Positions 26,190-36,558 of a DNA stretch of 64,000 nt are shown here, in pieces; the stretch's first letter is position 1, and each line of letters starts with the position of its first letter. The position numbers and the translations under genes are program-made. Source of the stretch: Lachnospiraceae bacterium. Lineage in GTDB: Bacteria > Bacillota > Clostridia > Lachnospirales > Lachnospiraceae. The stretch lies in assembly GCA_017439675.1 (NCBI GenBank), contig JAFSIQ010000010.1, positions 1 to 64,000 on the forward strand, read 5' to 3'. Below the pieces are notes generated by a model that searched no databases, was not told where the DNA came from, and was given only the letters and a program-made list of their open reading frames with translations.

Positions 26190-27545
26190 ATGGGAAAGTA
26201 TTTTGGAACAGATGGTTTTCGTGGAGAAGCGAATGTGGACTTGACAGTGGAACACGCATATAAGGTGGGAAGATACCTAGGATATTATTACGGAAAAAAC
26301 CATGAAGATGGTAAGGCGACAGTGGTAATTGGAAAGGATACAAGACGTTCTTCTTATATGTTTGAGTATTCTCTCGTGGCGGGACTTACTGCTAGCGGTG
26401 CAGATGTGTACTTGATGCATGTAACTCCGACTCCAAGTGTTTCCTATATTGTGCGTTTGGATGAATTTGACTGCGGAATTATGATTTCTGCTAGTCACAA
26501 TCCATATTACGATAATGGAATTAAGATTATTAACGGTCAGGGATACAAGTTAGAGGCAGATGTGGAAAATGAAATTGAGGCCTACATTGACGGCGAGATT
26601 CCAGAGATTCCATTTGCAAAGAGAGACCAGATTGGTAAGACGGTAGATTATGCCATGGGACGTAATCGGTATATCGGTTATTTGATGACGTTGGCAACCC
26701 GTTCTTACAAACATAAGAGAGTTGGGCTTGACTGTGCCAACGGTGCTGCTTCTACTGTGGCGAAGGCTGTATTTGAGGCGTTAGGTGCTAAGACCTATGT
26801 GGTGAGCAATGAACCGGATGGTACGAACATCAACAACAATTGTGGTTCTACTCACATTGAACAATTGCAGAAGCTAGTTTTGGAAAAGCAATTAGATATT
26901 GGATTTGCCTTTGATGGTGATGCAGATAGATGTCTTGCAGTAGATGAAAAAGGCGAGATTATTGATGGTGATAAGATTTTATATGCATGTGGATGTTACA
27001 TGGCAGAGAAAGGTGCGCTTAATAACAATACTGTCGTCACTACGGTTATGTCAAATCTTGGTCTTTATAAGGCGTTACATAAGAAGGGGATTGTTTACGA
27101 GAAGACAGCGGTAGGTGATAAGTATGTGTTTGAGAACATGATGGAAAATGGTCATTCTCTTGGCGGAGAGCAAAGTGGGCATATTATTTTCAGTAAGTAT
27201 GCAACCACTGGTGATGGTGTGCTTACCTCGATTAAGTTGATGGAGGTTATGCTAGAGCGCAAGGTGAATGCATCGGAACTGTTCAGAGATTTGAAGATAT
27301 ATCCACAGCTTCTGGTGAATGTGCGTGTGAAGAGTAAGCCGGACGCAAAAGCAGATGCGGATGTTATGGCTGCGGTACAACGAGTGGAGAAAGCATTAGG
27401 TGCTGACGGAAGAATCCTTCTTAGGGAAAGTGGTACAGAGCCAGTCATCCGGGTGATGGTAGAAGCTGCTACAGATGAGCTTTGTAAGCAGTATGTGGAT
27501 GAAGTGGTTCAAGTGATTAAGGATAAGGGTCATGAAGCTATATAA
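26190..27545 (+). CDS. glmM: phosphoglucosamine mutase, 451 aa
   Basis: Interconverts glucosamine-6-phosphate and glucosamine-1-phosphate for UDP-GlcNAc synthesis. N-terminal GTDGFRGEAN, active-site phospho-Ser in MISASHNPYYDNGIKI (about residue 100), metal loop FDGDADRCLAVD near 242 and C-terminal phosphate loop RESGTEPVIRVM near 414 are all intact. Start ATG 26190 after AAAGAGGATAG. It supplies precursors for the wall polymers encoded downstream. Confidence 0.94.
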   Translation: MGKYFGTDGFRGEANVDLTVEHAYKVGRYLGYYYGKNHEDGKATVVIGKDTRRSSYMFEYSLVAGLTASGADVYLMHVTPTPSVSYIVRLDEFDCGIMISASHNPYYDNGIKIINGQGYKLEADVENEIEAYIDGEIPEIPFAKRDQIGKTVDYAMGRNRYIGYLMTLATRSYKHKRVGLDCANGAASTVAKAVFEALGAKTYVVSNEPDGTNINNNCGSTHIEQLQKLVLEKQLDIGFAFDGDADRCLAVDEKGEIIDGDKILYACGCYMAEKGALNNNTVVTTVMSNLGLYKALHKKGIVYEKTAVGDKYVFENMMENGHSLGGEQSGHIIFSKYATTGDGVLTSIKLMEVMLERKVNASELFRDLKIYPQLLVNVRVKSKPDAKADADVMAAVQRVEKALGADGRILLRESGTEPVIRVMVEAATDELCKQYVDEVVQVIKDKGHEAI

Positions 27546-27621
27546 TCCATATGCGATGTTACTGGGGTGATTTTGTGATAAGCATCGGATTAACAGAACT
27601 TAGGATGCATGGGAGTTTCGT

Positions 27622-29256
27622 ATGAATAGAAAGAGATTAGGTTATATTAGATGTATAATATGTGTGGTCATTCTGTTAGCTGCTTGTAGTCATATGAAGA
27701 CTACTGTTTCTGCAGAAGGGCGCAATGGTTGGTATAAGGGATACTATTATGTAGATGGTAAGATTCAAAAGTCTACTTGGGTTGAGACAAACAAGGGAAC
27801 CTATTACGTGAATGCGGAAGGTAAGAAGGTTACCGGTTGGAAGAAGATAAAGGGTAGATTTTACTATTTCAATGAAGCAAAAGGTGGCATTTTGCGTAAC
27901 AGTAGCCGCAAGACAGGTGTGCGGTTGTCTAAGCTTAGTAAGGATGTATTGTGCATGGGTATTGATATGTCCCAATGGCAAGGGAATGTGAATTGGAAGA
28001 AAATTAAGGCTTCCGGGGTCAAGTTTGTAATGTTGCGTTTGGGATATGGAAAAGGGCGCTATGGAGGTTCATCTTGCACCATGGATAGCAAATTCCGTTC
28101 TTATGTAGAAGGTGCAGCTAAGGTGGGATTGCCGATAGGTATCTACTTCTATTCCTATGCTACTACACCGAAGCAAGCTTTGGCGGAAGCGGAATACACC
28201 ATTGATTGTCTAGATGGAATTTCAGTAGAATTCCCTGTGGCATATGATATTGAAGATCCAGCAATTTTGGAAAAAACGGATAACGATACCCGAACCGAGA
28301 TGGCGAGAACCTTTATGGAAACCATTGAAGCAGCCGGATATACTCCAATGCTTTACTGTAACCAGAATTGGTACTTGAACTATTTGGATTCTGAAAAGCT
28401 TTCTGAGTATGAGTTTTGGTATGCAAGATACACTTATGTGGAGCCGGACCGTACCATGTATAATTGTGGTATGTGGCAGGCTACATCTACTCAGAAGCTT
28501 CCGGGAATTACAGAGAACACAGTAGATTTGAATTTCTTATACAAGGATTATTTTAATACAGTTGCGGCAAGAAGTTCTGCGTTGAAGTATGGTTGGCACG
28601 ATGAAGGTGACAAGACCTACTATTATTTCCAAGGTAAGAAGCTGAAAACTGGTTGGTTTGCTATGGCAGGAGAGCAGTACTATTTGAAAAATGGTGCCAA
28701 GTCTATCGGTTGGCTTACCATTGGAGAAGAACGCTACTATTTCAACGAGAAGGGTGAGATGCAGACAGGATTTACGAATATCAATGGAGATATTTATCTG
28801 TTGAATGATGATGGTGTAATGCAGACCGTTACGGATGAACCGGGCGTTACCATTAATGAAGATGGCACCTGTAGTATCAAAAAGGGCTGGTACAAGAATG
28901 CACAAGGAAAGTATTTCTATCGCTATGCATCCGGTAATGTTGCTAAGAACAAGTGGATTAAAACAAAGGGAAAGAAGTATTATGTAAACCAGAGTGGTTA
29001 TCGTGTCACAGGCTTAAAGAAAATTGATGGTAAGCGCTACTATTTCAACGAAAAGGGTATTATGCAGAAGGGATTTGTGACGTATAAGAATAATCGTTAT
29101 TATTTTACAAATAGCGGTGAAGCTAAGACTGGTTGGATGAAGTACAAGGGTAAGAAGTATTATTTTAAGAAGAATGGTACGATGGTAAGAGGCAAGACAA
29201 TTTCTATTAATGGAAAGAAATACAGATTTAATGACAAGGGTCATTTAGTAAAGTAG
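27622..29256 (+). CDS. GH25 muramidase with wall-binding repeats at both ends, 544 aa
   Basis: A secreted N-acetylmuramidase. Residues 1-33 are an export signal; VILLAAC resembles a lipobox, so it may be a lipoprotein. Residues 36-95 hold two or three cell-wall-binding repeats (GWYKGYYYVDGK, GWKKIKGRFYYF). The GH25 domain spans about 110-310, with catalytic Asp in MGIDMSQWQGNV and the Asp-Glu pair in VAYDIEDPA near 207. Residues 330-544 hold about nine more repeats of the GWxxxxGxxYYFxxxGxMxTG type. It lies directly upstream of the wall-polymer genes, and its repeats may bind that polymer. Confidence 0.9.
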   Translation: MNRKRLGYIRCIICVVILLAACSHMKTTVSAEGRNGWYKGYYYVDGKIQKSTWVETNKGTYYVNAEGKKVTGWKKIKGRFYYFNEAKGGILRNSSRKTGVRLSKLSKDVLCMGIDMSQWQGNVNWKKIKASGVKFVMLRLGYGKGRYGGSSCTMDSKFRSYVEGAAKVGLPIGIYFYSYATTPKQALAEAEYTIDCLDGISVEFPVAYDIEDPAILEKTDNDTRTEMARTFMETIEAAGYTPMLYCNQNWYLNYLDSEKLSEYEFWYARYTYVEPDRTMYNCGMWQATSTQKLPGITENTVDLNFLYKDYFNTVAARSSALKYGWHDEGDKTYYYFQGKKLKTGWFAMAGEQYYLKNGAKSIGWLTIGEERYYFNEKGEMQTGFTNINGDIYLLNDDGVMQTVTDEPGVTINEDGTCSIKKGWYKNAQGKYFYRYASGNVAKNKWIKTKGKKYYVNQSGYRVTGLKKIDGKRYYFNEKGIMQKGFVTYKNNRYYFTNSGEAKTGWMKYKGKKYYFKKNGTMVRGKTISINGKKYRFNDKGHLVK

Positions 29257-29269
29257 TGGTGATATAATC

Positions 29270-30676
29270 ATGGGAAACAAAGTGAGAAAGAGGGACAAAT
29301 TTAAAAGGGCGATTAATTTCTTTGAGGGATTTATTCTGTTGGGTATTCATATTGCTATTTATGCATTTATATGGTATGGCGTATATGAGAAGCAGTTGGA
29401 AAATCCATTTTCTCTAAGGGGACATTGGGCTGTAATTGGTATCTATGGTCTAATCTTGTTTTTGCTGACACATCTGTATGGAGGCTTTCGAATTGGTTAT
29501 CTGCGCTTAATGGATGTGTTGTATTCACAGGTTTTGTCTCTGGTATGTGCGAATGTAGTGGCTTATTTTGAGATGGTATTAATCATTAGAAAATATCCAT
29601 CTGCGATGCCATTGGTGAAGATGACGGTGGTTCAGATTATAGCCATATTATTGTGGGTGTTTATCTGCAAATGGATTTACGCAAAGCTATATCCGCCACG
29701 ACAGATTTTATTGGTGTTCTATGACAGAAGCCCAGACGATATGATTCGAAAGATGCATACTAGAAAGGATAAGTATGAAATCTGTGATTTGGCAGATTTG
29801 AATAACGAGAGTCTGGAAAGTGTATGTGACATGGTTGCAGATTATGAGGCGGTGCTTATTTATGATATGCCGGCATACGAGCGTAATATCATTATGAAGC
29901 GTTGTTTTATCGAATCGGTTCGAACCTATGTAACACCAAAGATTTCAGATATTTTGTTGCGTGGCTCTGACAGTATTCATTTGTTTGATACACCACTGTA
30001 TTTATCCCGTAATCAAGGGTTGACAGGAGAACAGCGAATTATCAAGCGTTTCTTCGATTTGTTGGTTTGTATTCCGGTGGCAGTAGTTTTGATGCCAATG
30101 TTCTTGGTGATAGCATTGTTGATTAAGATGTATGATGGTGGACCAGTATTATACAAGCAACCGAGACTTACCATTGACAATAAAGTATTTAATATATACA
30201 AGTTTAGAAGTATGAAGATGGATTCAGAGGAAAATGGTGCACAGCTTGCGAAAAAAGATGATGACCGCATTACTCCAGTGGGACGCGTGTTACGCGCCAT
30301 TCATTTTGATGAGTTTCCACAGCTTATCAATATTATCCGTGGTGATATGTCTCTTGTGGGACCGAGACCGGAACGTCCAGAGATTGCCGAACAGTACAGG
30401 GAAATCATTCCGGAATTTGATTTTCGCCTTAAGGTAAAGGCCGGACTGACTGGATATGCGCAGGTGTATGGTAAGTACAATACTACACCATATGACAAGT
30501 TGAAATTGGATTTGACTTATATTGAGAATTATTCATTTTGGTTAGATTTGAAATTGATGTTCCTGACATTTAAGATTTTGTTCCAAAAGGAAAATACAGA
30601 AGGAATCGATGCAAATCAGGTGACAGCTGTCAAAAATGTGGAATCTCAAACAGAGGAAAATGTGAACAATGAATAA
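29270..30676 (+). CDS. polyprenyl-phosphate sugar-1-phosphate transferase, 468 aa
   Basis: Initiating enzyme that places the first sugar phosphate on the lipid carrier. Four or five N-terminal membrane segments (residues about 15-135), a soluble middle, then the conserved transferase domain from about 255: KRFFDLLVC, KFRSMKMDSEENG, HFDEFPQLINIIRGDMSLVG and PRPERPE. The sugar cannot be read from sequence. Its end overlaps the next gene by 8 bases, tying it to the wall-polymer set. This is the polyisoprenyl-phosphate hexose-1-P transferase type, unrelated to TagO. Confidence 0.9.
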   Translation: MGNKVRKRDKFKRAINFFEGFILLGIHIAIYAFIWYGVYEKQLENPFSLRGHWAVIGIYGLILFLLTHLYGGFRIGYLRLMDVLYSQVLSLVCANVVAYFEMVLIIRKYPSAMPLVKMTVVQIIAILLWVFICKWIYAKLYPPRQILLVFYDRSPDDMIRKMHTRKDKYEICDLADLNNESLESVCDMVADYEAVLIYDMPAYERNIIMKRCFIESVRTYVTPKISDILLRGSDSIHLFDTPLYLSRNQGLTGEQRIIKRFFDLLVCIPVAVVLMPMFLVIALLIKMYDGGPVLYKQPRLTIDNKVFNIYKFRSMKMDSEENGAQLAKKDDDRITPVGRVLRAIHFDEFPQLINIIRGDMSLVGPRPERPEIAEQYREIIPEFDFRLKVKAGLTGYAQVYGKYNTTPYDKLKLDLTYIENYSFWLDLKLMFLTFKILFQKENTEGIDANQVTAVKNVESQTEENVNNE

Positions 30677-31898
30677 GAATCTTTTGAAGGTGATAGCATC
30701 GGAGTTGGTTCGTATCGGAACTGTACCATTTCGTCTGTTGCCAGTTAAGAACAATCGAATATTATTTACGGGACTTACAGGAGGTAAGAGTTATGCTTAC
30801 TCCTGTAATCCAAAGTATTTGTACGAATATCTTCGTGACAATTACCCAGGTGTTTATGAGTATGTCTGGGCAGTGGAAGAAAAGGAGCGATATTCGTTTT
30901 TGAAAGAAGAAGGAGTGAAGCTTGTAAAGCATTTTACTGTTTCTTCTTTTCCTATGTTATTGACTTCTAAGATTATTGTGACAAATGGCTCGTATGCACC
31001 ATGGTTTCCATTTCGGAAATCTCAGTATGTTATCAATACATGGCACGGTGGCGGAGCCTACAAAAAAGTGGAAAATGAAGCACCAGGAGCGGATTGGGCT
31101 ACCAGGAAAAGGGCAGCATTTTGTGCTGACAATATTGATTTGTTTCTGGCAAGCTGCAAGAATCAAGAAGAACAGATGATAAAGACCACTTATCAATATC
31201 AAGGTGAAGTGCTACGTAAGGGAACACCGAGAAATGACAAGCTAGTGAGGGGAGAGATTGCAGAAGCAGAAGGCAAGGTTAGAAAGTATTATGGGATTTC
31301 GGAGTCTGCACATATCGTTCTATATGCACCGACCTATCGGAAACCATCTACTCCGGTGGAATTGGATGGTGATAAGCTGATAGAAGCTCTGAATGAATTA
31401 AATCAGGATGAAATGAGCCGGTTGTTAGGAAGTAAAATTGAGGAAACCTCTATTGTGGAGAATGAGAACCATTCAAGATGGTATTTTTTAAACCGTTATC
31501 ACCGCTATATGGATGACAGCATGGAGGTTAAAGTGAAGGGCAAGCATGTGATGGATGTGATGGACTATCCAGATATGCAGGAATTGCTCTGTGCAGCAGA
31601 CATATTGATTACAGATTATTCTTCCTGTGTATGGGATTATATGCTATTGAAGCGTCCGTGTTTTTTGTATGTGCCTGACAAGAAGGAATACACAGCAAAG
31701 ACAGGATTTTACGTAGATTTGGATGACTGGCCATTTGCCGAGGCTGACACCACGGAAGCGTTGATTCAAAAGATTAAGCAGTATCAGCCAGACCAGGCGG
31801 TGGCGAGTATGGAAAAACACGCGGATGAGCTTGGAAGCTATGAAAGCGGTGAGTGTTGCAAGATGCTTGCAGAGAAAATAGTACAAATGTTGCACTAG
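30669..31898 (+). CDS. CDP-glycerol/CDP-ribitol transferase family protein (TagB/TagF-like), 409 aa
   Basis: A GT-B fold transferase that adds polyol phosphate from its CDP form to a lipid-linked acceptor on the cytoplasmic membrane face. Family marks: INTWHGGGAYKKVENE near residue 121, VLYAPTYRKP near 217, and DILITDYSSCVWDYMLL near 312. It overlaps the sugar transferase gene by 8 bases. Of three such proteins in this locus it is the most divergent, so it may be the primase (TagB-like) step rather than the polymerase. Confidence 0.82.
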   Translation: MNKNLLKVIASELVRIGTVPFRLLPVKNNRILFTGLTGGKSYAYSCNPKYLYEYLRDNYPGVYEYVWAVEEKERYSFLKEEGVKLVKHFTVSSFPMLLTSKIIVTNGSYAPWFPFRKSQYVINTWHGGGAYKKVENEAPGADWATRKRAAFCADNIDLFLASCKNQEEQMIKTTYQYQGEVLRKGTPRNDKLVRGEIAEAEGKVRKYYGISESAHIVLYAPTYRKPSTPVELDGDKLIEALNELNQDEMSRLLGSKIEETSIVENENHSRWYFLNRYHRYMDDSMEVKVKGKHVMDVMDYPDMQELLCAADILITDYSSCVWDYMLLKRPCFLYVPDKKEYTAKTGFYVDLDDWPFAEADTTEALIQKIKQYQPDQAVASMEKHADELGSYESGECCKMLAEKIVQMLH

Positions 31899-31912
31899 AA
31901 AGAGGGAAATAT

Positions 31913-33109
31913 ATGAATCATGTTAAAGTATCTGTAATTATTCCATTTCATAATGGAATCAATTATGTGAATGAGACAATGCGAATGATTGTGAATCAGA
32001 CCTTGAAGGAGATTGAAATTATTTGTGTGGATGACGAGTCTACGGATGGTACGTTTGAGCGATTGGTTGAGATTGCAAAGACGGATGAAAGAATATTGGT
32101 AAAGCAACAGAAGAAAGCAAATGCCGGTGCTGCCCGAAATCTTGGCATGAAGCACGCTACGGGTCAGTATCTAATGTTTTTGGATAGTGATGATATATAT
32201 GAATTAGATTTAGTGGAAAGCTTGTATGATGAGTGCGAGCGGACGAGGGCAGATATAGGCATATGCAATGCCGATCAGTATAATGTGGAGATAGAAGAAT
32301 ATATAAAGAAACCGCATTATCTGAGAGAGAAGCTATTGCCAGATGATATGCCGTTTTCATTAAATGATATGGGAAAGTACATCTTGTATTTCACATCTCT
32401 TGTGCCATGGAATAAGATGTTTAGAAGACAATTTATCTTGGACAAGGAGCTGGCTTTTCAGGAAATTGCCCGGGCAAATGACCAATATTTTTGTATTATG
32501 TCGTTGATTATGGCTCAGCGAATTACAGCGGTAAAAAGGATATTGATTCATTACAAGGTACATCAGCAAAATAATTTGACTGCTACTTTTTCAAAAACTC
32601 CACTATGCTCCTATGTGGCTATGACGAAAGTGAAAGAGGAGTTGGATGCTTGTGGTATGCTACAAAACGAAGATGTTAGATGCGCATTTGATAACAAATT
32701 ATTGAACTTGTTATTATTTAGCTTGCGGATACAAAATGATATATCAGCGTTTTACGAGTTGTATAACACAATGAAGGAAGAAGGGTTTGAAAAGCTTGGT
32801 GTTACATTACGGAATGAGGACTACTATTTTGATTCTGCGGAATATAGAAATCTTGTTTTGATTATGGAGTTGACAGCACAGGAATATCTTTTTGAAAAGC
32901 AACGGGAATATCGAGGTACAATTGAGAGAAAGAATAAGCAGATTGCCGAGAAGAATGCAGAGATTAAAGCCTTGCAAAAAGAAGAGAGCAGATTGCAAAA
33001 GAAAGAAAAGGAATTAGAAACCATTAAAAATTCCAAGAGATACCAAACGATGTGTCGTGTTGTGGGTGTTTGGGATAGAATAGCTGGTAAGAAGAAAGGT
33101 AACAAGTAA
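31913..33109 (+). CDS. glycosyltransferase family 2 with C-terminal coiled coil, 398 aa
   Basis: GT-A fold: VSVIIPFHNGINYVNETM at the N-terminus, VDDESTDGTFE near residue 38, and the metal motif MFLDSDDIYE near 85. After the catalytic part, residues about 325-385 form a charged coiled coil (ERKNKQIAEKNAEIKALQK). Start at ATG 31913 with AGAGGG upstream; the frame runs back into the previous gene without a start signal. Donor and acceptor are unknown. It is embedded between two TagF-like genes with very short gaps. Confidence 0.84.
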   Translation: MNHVKVSVIIPFHNGINYVNETMRMIVNQTLKEIEIICVDDESTDGTFERLVEIAKTDERILVKQQKKANAGAARNLGMKHATGQYLMFLDSDDIYELDLVESLYDECERTRADIGICNADQYNVEIEEYIKKPHYLREKLLPDDMPFSLNDMGKYILYFTSLVPWNKMFRRQFILDKELAFQEIARANDQYFCIMSLIMAQRITAVKRILIHYKVHQQNNLTATFSKTPLCSYVAMTKVKEELDACGMLQNEDVRCAFDNKLLNLLLFSLRIQNDISAFYELYNTMKEEGFEKLGVTLRNEDYYFDSAEYRNLVLIMELTAQEYLFEKQREYRGTIERKNKQIAEKNAEIKALQKEESRLQKKEKELETIKNSKRYQTMCRVVGVWDRIAGKKKGNK

Positions 33110-33110
33110 C

Positions 33111-34871
33111 ATGAAGTTGAATGAACAAACAGAAGTTTTAGTCGACAAATTAGCAATTCGAAGAAATATCATGACACTAGGGGTACTGGTGCGCAACACA
33201 GCAGGGAAGCCAGAAGAATTGGAGATTAAATTAGCGGTGAAATTCAGTAATGGAAAGGAATCAAGAATCTTACCGCTTGCCGTTACCGATACCAGTTTTG
33301 ATGAAAACGGAGCGTTTATTGGTTATGCCATATTTGACTATGAATTGGATGCGCTGTTTTTCAGTAATAATCTGAATGCATTTACGGTTGTGGTTCAGGC
33401 TTATGACGGAAAAGGGTATCAGGATGTTGTGGTAGAAGGGAAAGAATTTAATCAGGTAAAGGACGAAAATGAATACGCTTGCTTTACAGAGTCGGGTGTG
33501 ATTCATATTAAGAGAAAGAAACCAGTGATTTACCATAAGAATATATTAGTTTCGCTGTTTTGTTTCCTTTATCGCGCACTGGAATTTGTGATTGGCACCT
33601 TGCTACTTCCATTGTTTGTATTAGATGGGATTTATGTCCATATGCTTGGAAATAAGAGAAGATATATGGAAAACACCTATGGTGGTGGACAGCTGAAGAG
33701 AACATTACTGTTTGCTAAGTGGAGATACTCTTCTTTTTGTCGCTTGACGATGAATCGCGCAACCATTAAGAAGACATTTTTAAATGTGTTGGCATCCTTT
33801 TTGTCTTTGTTTTTCCCAAAGAACCACATTTTATTTGTGTCTTCTAGACGAACAGATTTGACTGGTAATATTGCCTATGTCAACGAAGTATTACAGGAGA
33901 AAAATGCTAAGGTTTTATTCTGGCTGATTCCGGGAAAGACTAAGTACATGACTTACCGGGCGATGTGTTCCTTGGCGTATAAGCTTGCTAGAAGTAAGGT
34001 TGTAATCGTAGATGATTTTACTCCGATTCTCAACGAGGTGTGGGTGATGGAGAAACGAACCTTGATTCAATTGTGGCACGCCTGTGGTGCTTTTAAAACC
34101 TTTGGATTTACAAGAGTGGGAAAGGATGGAGGTCCGAACCAAACCAGTACAAACCATCGTTACTATGACTATGCAATTGTCAGCTCCTCAGAAATCTGCC
34201 GATTCTATGCAGAAGGCTTTGGAATTGGTGAGGACAATGTAAAAGCTTTGGGTGTTCCTCGGACAGATGATTTCTTCAAAGAGGAACATATGGTTGAGAT
34301 TAAGGAAAAGTTATATAAGGAGTATCCACAGTTAAAGGGAAAGAAGATAATTATGTTTGCACCGACCTTCCGTGGGAATGGTGCGGGAACTGCTCATTTT
34401 CCGTTTGGCAAATTTGATGTAAAGCAGGTGTTAGAGAAGCTTGGTGACGAGTATATGATTATTATCAAGCACCATCCGTTTGTGGAAATGAAGCATCCGG
34501 TGGATGATAGTGTGAAGGACCGAGTTTTGGATTTGTCCAAGGAATCAGAGATTAACGATTTGCTGTTTATTACAGACTTATTGATTACAGATTATTCTTC
34601 CGTTATTTTTGAGGCGTCTTTGCTTGACATTCCGATGTTGTTTTATGCTTTTGATTTGGAAGACTATGTGGTAAATCGAGACTTTTACTATCCATTCAAA
34701 AACTTTGTTCCAGGTAAGATTGTTCGAAATGTAGAACAGATTTGTAGTGCAATCCAGCAGGAGGATTACGAGCAGGAGAAGGTGAAGGCGTTTAAACACC
34801 GATTCTTTGATCATTTAGACGGAAGGTCTTCTGAGAGGGTTGCTGAGTTTATATTAGAGCAGATGAAATAA
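33111..34871 (+). CDS. TagF/TarL-like polyol-phosphate polymerase with N-terminal extension, 586 aa
   Basis: Residues 1-145 are a beta-rich extension. Residues 146-180 are hydrophobic and could seat the protein on the membrane. The GT-B CDP-polyol transferase domain follows: LIQLWHACGAFKTFGF near 320, MFAPTFRGNG near 418 and LLITDYSSVIFEASLLD near 487. Its length is close to that of dual-domain TagF/TarL polymerases (about 550-720). With TarI/TarJ downstream, a poly(ribitol phosphate) product is plausible, but glycerol phosphate cannot be excluded. Confidence 0.82.
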   Translation: MKLNEQTEVLVDKLAIRRNIMTLGVLVRNTAGKPEELEIKLAVKFSNGKESRILPLAVTDTSFDENGAFIGYAIFDYELDALFFSNNLNAFTVVVQAYDGKGYQDVVVEGKEFNQVKDENEYACFTESGVIHIKRKKPVIYHKNILVSLFCFLYRALEFVIGTLLLPLFVLDGIYVHMLGNKRRYMENTYGGGQLKRTLLFAKWRYSSFCRLTMNRATIKKTFLNVLASFLSLFFPKNHILFVSSRRTDLTGNIAYVNEVLQEKNAKVLFWLIPGKTKYMTYRAMCSLAYKLARSKVVIVDDFTPILNEVWVMEKRTLIQLWHACGAFKTFGFTRVGKDGGPNQTSTNHRYYDYAIVSSSEICRFYAEGFGIGEDNVKALGVPRTDDFFKEEHMVEIKEKLYKEYPQLKGKKIIMFAPTFRGNGAGTAHFPFGKFDVKQVLEKLGDEYMIIIKHHPFVEMKHPVDDSVKDRVLDLSKESEINDLLFITDLLITDYSSVIFEASLLDIPMLFYAFDLEDYVVNRDFYYPFKNFVPGKIVRNVEQICSAIQQEDYEQEKVKAFKHRFFDHLDGRSSERVAEFILEQMK

Positions 34872-34904
34872 GCAGAGTGTTGTATGTAGAGTGCGAATCC
34901 TTTC

Positions 34905-34933
34905 TTGTGGAGTAGATGATTCTATGATACAAT
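34905..34933 (+). promoter_or_regulatory. promoter candidate before the TagGH-type exporter
   Basis: -35 TTGTGG (34905-34910), 17-base spacer, -10 TACAAT (34928-34933), 22 bases before the start codon. It would allow separate expression of the exporter. Confidence 0.45.
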
Positions 34934-34954
34934 GGTCTGATGAGGTGAAATAGA

Positions 34955-35746
34955 ATGAAACGATTTATTGCAGATGTTAAGAAATATTATAATTACGAGG
35001 TGAGAGCAGCAAAGTCTTCTTTGAAAACAGAGGTTGCCAATTCTTATCTCAATTGGATTTGGTGGATTTTGGAACCGTTGTTATCCATGATGATATACTA
35101 TGTTATTTTTGGCTTGGTGTTTAAAGCAAAGGAACAGTATTTTGTACCATTTCTTTTTATTGGACAAACCATGTGGGCGTTTTTTAATAAGAATGTGGTT
35201 CAAAGTGTGAAGATGATTAAGCGTAACAAATCCATTGTGTCTAGAGTGTATATTCCAAAGTTTGTATTGTTGTTTACCAACATGATGGTAAACGGATTTA
35301 AAATGGTGATTTCGTGGCTGATTGTGTTCCTTATGATGGGTGTTTTTAGAGTAGAATTATCGGTTCGTGTATTGTACTTTCTTCCAATTCTGCTGTTGCT
35401 TATACTAGTTACCTTTGCGATTTGCGTGAATCTGATGCACTTTGGTGTGTTTGTGGAGGATTTAGGTAATGTTGTGAATATTGCCATGCAACTATTGTTC
35501 TATATGACTGGTATTTTCTATAGCATTGACAGTCGGTTGGGTGACGATTATCCAGAGATTGCCCAGGTGTTAATATATGGCAATCCAGTTGCTTTGTTAA
35601 TCCGTGATATGAGAAGTGTACTGTTATATCAAGAAGAACCAAGTTGGATTGCATTAGGTGTGTGGATGCTGATTGCATTGGTATTTTCGGTAATTGGTAT
35701 TCGAACCATTTATAAGAATGAGAATAGCTACGTGAAGGTGATTTGA
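34955..35746 (+). CDS. tagG: ABC-2 type polysaccharide exporter permease, TagG-like, 263 aa
   Basis: Six hydrophobic segments with the family's N-terminal amphipathic helix (YNYEVRAAKSSLKTEVANSY), NWIWWILEPLLSMMIYY, and GNPVALLIRDMRSVLLY before the last segments. It moves lipid-linked wall polymer across the membrane with its ATPase partner. The last base of its stop is the first base of the next start (TGATG), so the two halves are translationally coupled. Assigned to the wall polymer rather than the capsule by position. Confidence 0.87.
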   Translation: MKRFIADVKKYYNYEVRAAKSSLKTEVANSYLNWIWWILEPLLSMMIYYVIFGLVFKAKEQYFVPFLFIGQTMWAFFNKNVVQSVKMIKRNKSIVSRVYIPKFVLLFTNMMVNGFKMVISWLIVFLMMGVFRVELSVRVLYFLPILLLLILVTFAICVNLMHFGVFVEDLGNVVNIAMQLLFYMTGIFYSIDSRLGDDYPEIAQVLIYGNPVALLIRDMRSVLLYQEEPSWIALGVWMLIALVFSVIGIRTIYKNENSYVKVI

Positions 35747-36558
35747 TGGGTGAAGATATGTCGAAGATGAATGAGAAGAATATGGCAAAGGAAGAGGATA
35801 AGAAGGATATGGGAATACCGGCAGAGATTTCGCAGGATATTGCAATTGAGGTGAAGAATCTGTGTATTGGATACAAGAATATTCAGGCATATTCAATTAA
35901 AAAGAGTCTTTTGAAATTCAAGAAATCCCATGTGGAAGAATTTCAAGCAGTAAAGGATGTGTCCTTTACCGTTCGCAAAGGAGAAATTCTTGGTATTATC
36001 GGTAAGAATGGTAGTGGTAAGTCTACCATGCTGAAGGCGTTAGCCGGTATATTTAATCCGGATCAGGGCAGTATAGATATGAAAGACAATACAGTTTCTT
36101 TGATGGCGATTGGCGTGGGATTTCAGAAGGAAGTGACTGGAAGAGAGAATATTCTGTTATCGGGTATGTTGCTTGGATTTTCTGAGGAAGAGATTCGTGC
36201 AAAGATGCCAGAGATTATTGCTTTCGCGGATCTTGGCAGATTTATTGATATGCCGGTTAAGACATATTCCAGTGGTATGCATTCCAAGCTTGCATTTTCT
36301 ATTACAGCAGTTTTGGAGACGGAAATTATGCTAATAGACGAAGTGCTTAGTGTTGGTGATGCCAATTTCAAGAAGAAGAGTTATGCCAAGATGAAGGAAC
36401 TGATTTCGAGCAGAGAGCGCACCGTTATTATTGTGTCTCACAATATAGAGACTCTGAAGAGCTTATGTGACAGGGTTATGTGGATGCATGAGGGTGAAAT
36501 TAAGCGAATTGGAAATCCAGTGGAAGTATTGGATGAATATGAGGAGTTTATGCAGTAG
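35746..36558 (+). CDS. tagH: ABC exporter ATPase, TagH-like, 270 aa
   Basis: Energises export with the TagG-like permease. Walker [16 protein letters not shown] near residue 84, signature [13 protein letters not shown] near 178, Walker [13 protein letters not shown] near 199, and H-loop IVSHN. About 30 charged residues precede the ABC fold. It lacks the C-terminal extension of TagH and of the second exporter's ATPase, so it has no polymer-binding module of its own. Start ATG 35746; ATG 35758 is also possible. Confidence 0.88.
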   Translation: MGEDMSKMNEKNMAKEEDKKDMGIPAEISQDIAIEVKNLCIGYKNIQAYSIKKSLLKFKKSHVEEFQAVKDVSFTVRKGEILGIIGKNGSGKSTMLKALAGIFNPDQGSIDMKDNTVSLMAIGVGFQKEVTGRENILLSGMLLGFSEEEIRAKMPEIIAFADLGRFIDMPVKTYSSGMHSKLAFSITAVLETEIMLIDEVLSVGDANFKKKSYAKMKELISSRERTVIIVSHNIETLKSLCDRVMWMHEGEIKRIGNPVEVLDEYEEFMQ

